Positions 5,252 to 6,773 of a DNA stretch of 6,773 nt are shown piece by piece. The notes beneath the pieces were generated by a model. The model worked only from the letters and a program-made list of their open reading frames with translations. It did no database searches and was not told the origin of the DNA. Numbering within the stretch: position 1 is the first letter of the stretch; the number at the start of each line of letters is the position of its first letter. A program made the position numbers and the translations under genes. This DNA is from RGIG9115 sp045128915. Its GTDB lineage: Bacteria > Bacillota > Clostridia > UBA1381. The stretch is taken from NCBI GenBank assembly GCA_045128915.1, contig JBGVIT010000031.1, positions 1 through 6,773 of the forward strand, in the 5' to 3' direction.

Positions 5252-6664
5252 TTATATTTTTTCAATCTTAATGAGATTTGTATTTCCCGACTCTCCGGGT
5301 GTAACTCCGCCTGTAATTATAATCTTGTCGTTTTTATTTAAAGGCAATTCACTTTCTGCAATTTTCTTTGCTGTGTAGAAAAGAACATCTGTTGATGTGA
5401 ACTTTTCACATATTGCAGGAATAACACCCCATGACATTGCAAGTCTTCTCCACGTTCTTTCATCAGTTGTTAACCCGATAATCGGCACAGGAGAACGGAA
5501 TCTGGATACCATTCGTGCAGTTCTTCCTGATAATGTGCACGCAACAATAGCTTTTGCATCCAGATCAATTGCCATTCCGCATGTGGAATGAGAAATAGCA
5601 TCAACCTCATTTTTTATGTGGAATCCTGCATTATGAAATCGCTTTTCATAGTGGATGTTGCGCTCTGTTGTCTGTGCAATTTTTGCCATTGTTTTTACAG
5701 TTTCAACGGGATATTTGCCTGCTGCTGTCTCACCGGAAAGCATAATAGCACTGGTTCCGTCATATACAGCATTTGCTACATCGGAAATTTCTGCTCTTGT
5801 AGGTCTTGGATTTGTAATCATAGATTCAAGCATTTCTGTTGCTGTGATTACCCTTTTGCCAAGCATTCTGCACTTTGTAATAAGTTTTTTCTGAATAGAC
5901 GGTAAAAGGTCGAATGGTACTTCTACCCCCATATCGCCACGAGCTACCATAATACCGTCACATTCCTCACAGATTTCATCTATATTATCAAAGCCCGATT
6001 GATTTTCTATTTTTGCAATCAGTTCTATATCATTAGCGTTTAATGTCCTTAAATATTCATGAATGTCTATAAGGTCCTGTTTACCTGAAACAAAGGAACA
6101 AGCGATATAGTCAACATCATTTTTCACACCGAACTCAATGTCTTTTTTATCTTGTTCAGAAAGGTATTTCTGCTTCATTACCTTTCCCGGAAAGCTCATA
6201 CTTTTTCTGTCTGAAAGCTCTCCTCCTGCAACAACTGTACACTCTATTTCAGGTCCTGATATGTTATCTACAGTAAAAATAAGCAATCCGTTATTGAGCA
6301 AAACAGAATCTCCAACGGATAATTCCTTCGCAAGATTTTTATAGCTGACAGAAACCTTATTCTCATCGCCTATTACATCTTCGGTTGTAAATGTAAATTT
6401 GTCCCCGTCCTTCAAAAAGATTTTACCGTTTTTGAATGTTTTAATTCTGTATTCAGGGCCTTTTGTATCAAGCATAATGGCAATAGGCAGATGTAAATCT
6501 TCACGTACTTTTTTTATGAGATCAATTCTTTTCTGATGTTCTTCGTGTGTACCGTGTGAAAAGTTAAGCCTTGCAACATTCATTCCCGCTTTACACAATC
6601 CTATGAGAACCTCTTCAGTTTCACTGGCAGGTCCGATTGTGCATACTATTTTTGTTTTACGCAT
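5252..6664 (-). CDS. pyk: pyruvate kinase
   Basis: The 470-residue protein would transfer phosphate from phosphoenolpyruvate to ADP, giving pyruvate and ATP in the last step of glycolysis. Visible motifs in order are RLNFSHG (R32, N34, S36), LDTKGPE (66-71), AKIEN (K218 and Mg ligand E220), ARGDMGVE (D244), ATEMLESM (275-282) and RPTRAEISDVANAVYDGTSA (287-306). The C-terminal domain has TLSGRTA (377-383), the usual effector phosphate loop. A Glu at position 71, matching E117 of the muscle enzyme, points to the potassium-dependent group. The length is that of the basic four-part kinase; the extra C-terminal PEP-utiliser domain of Bacillus-type enzymes is missing. It lies convergent to trpB and is probably monocistronic, with two tandem terminators beyond its stop. 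Its promoter is not clear in the 109 nt available upstream. Confidence 0.96.
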   Translation of the reverse strand: MRKTKIVCTIGPASETEEVLIGLCKAGMNVARLNFSHGTHEEHQKRIDLIKKVREDLHLPIAIMLDTKGPEYRIKTFKNGKIFLKDGDKFTFTTEDVIGDENKVSVSYKNLAKELSVGDSVLLNNGLLIFTVDNISGPEIECTVVAGGELSDRKSMSFPGKVMKQKYLSEQDKKDIEFGVKNDVDYIACSFVSGKQDLIDIHEYLRTLNANDIELIAKIENQSGFDNIDEICEECDGIMVARGDMGVEVPFDLLPSIQKKLITKCRMLGKRVITATEMLESMITNPRPTRAEISDVANAVYDGTSAIMLSGETAAGKYPVETVKTMAKIAQTTERNIHYEKRFHNAGFHIKNEVDAISHSTCGMAIDLDAKAIVACTLSGRTARMVSRFRSPVPIIGLTTDERTWRRLAMSWGVIPAICEKFTSTDVLFYTAKKIAESELPLNKNDKIIITGGVTPGESGNTNLIKIEKI

Positions 6665-6671
6665 ATTCTCA

Positions 6672-6677
6672 CTCCTT
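6672..6677 (-). promoter_or_regulatory. ribosome binding site of pyk
   Basis: On the minus strand AAGGAG lies 7 nt before the ATG at 6664. It supports the chosen start and the canonical MRKTKIVCTIGPAS N-terminus. Confidence 0.8.
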
Positions 6678-6773
6678 AAATACAGTCTTAGTCATACTTT
6701 TTCAGTCTTTACAACAGTTTATCACAGATAATGTTAATTTCGATACCATATCTATGTTTGATGTATGTAAATG

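Noticed and set aside
5588..5905. Plus-strand 105- and 79-residue ORFs opposite pyk
   Set aside because: They are shadows of the well-supported pyruvate kinase on the other strand, with low-complexity Cys/Phe-rich translations.
6719..6731. TTATC-ACA-GATAA inverted repeat upstream of pyk as an operator
   Set aside because: Only five base pairs per arm in AT-rich DNA, and I could not place a clear pyk promoter relative to it.

Overview
The window is a low-GC, AT-biased bacterial segment with strong AGGAGG-type ribosome binding sites, a T-box riboswitch and clostridial-style gene families. It most resembles a chromosomal piece of a Clostridia-class Firmicute, probably an anaerobic gut-type lineage; I cannot name a genus. 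All five large genes are core metabolic or regulatory genes, and I see no phage, insertion sequence, CRISPR array or rRNA/tRNA gene.

Positions 50-3188 (+ strand) look like one operon: a short type I glutamine synthetase (glnA), an ANTAR-domain RNA-binding regulator with a pseudo-receiver domain, and diaminopimelate decarboxylase (lysA), with gaps of 30 and 13 nt. A glnA-linked ANTAR protein recalls the NitR-type antiterminator described in Clostridium. The GlnA is unusual: the flap glutamate that helps catalysis in known type I enzymes is replaced by lysine.

Positions 3189-3672 form a regulatory block. A near-consensus promoter (TTGACA, 17 nt, TATAAT) is followed by a T-box leader, its intrinsic terminator, and then a 34-codon upstream ORF with a strong ribosome binding site and one Trp codon between two CGA Arg codons. 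This ORF overlaps the start of trpB (3673-4893). Two separate features point to tRNA-Trp as the T-box ligand: a UGG triplet at the likely specifier position and a UGGC acceptor-binding bulge that would pair with a G73 discriminator. The trpB is an orphan, with no trpA after it, so it may serve indole salvage or work with a distant TrpA.

Positions 4894-5251 are non-coding between the convergent trpB and pyk. They hold two inverted repeats whose U-tracts suit the minus strand. There is also a minus-strand promoter-like pair placed so that it would give a short transcript of roughly 105 nt. Positions 5252-6664 (- strand) encode a 470-residue pyruvate kinase without the extra C-terminal domain found in Bacillus, preceded on its own strand by a good ribosome binding site.

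Together the genes link nitrogen assimilation (GlnA and its RNA-binding regulator), lysine/cell-wall precursor synthesis (LysA), tryptophan supply (TrpB sensed through tRNA charging) and lower glycolysis (Pyk). Most of the regulation that can be read from the sequence is RNA-based.
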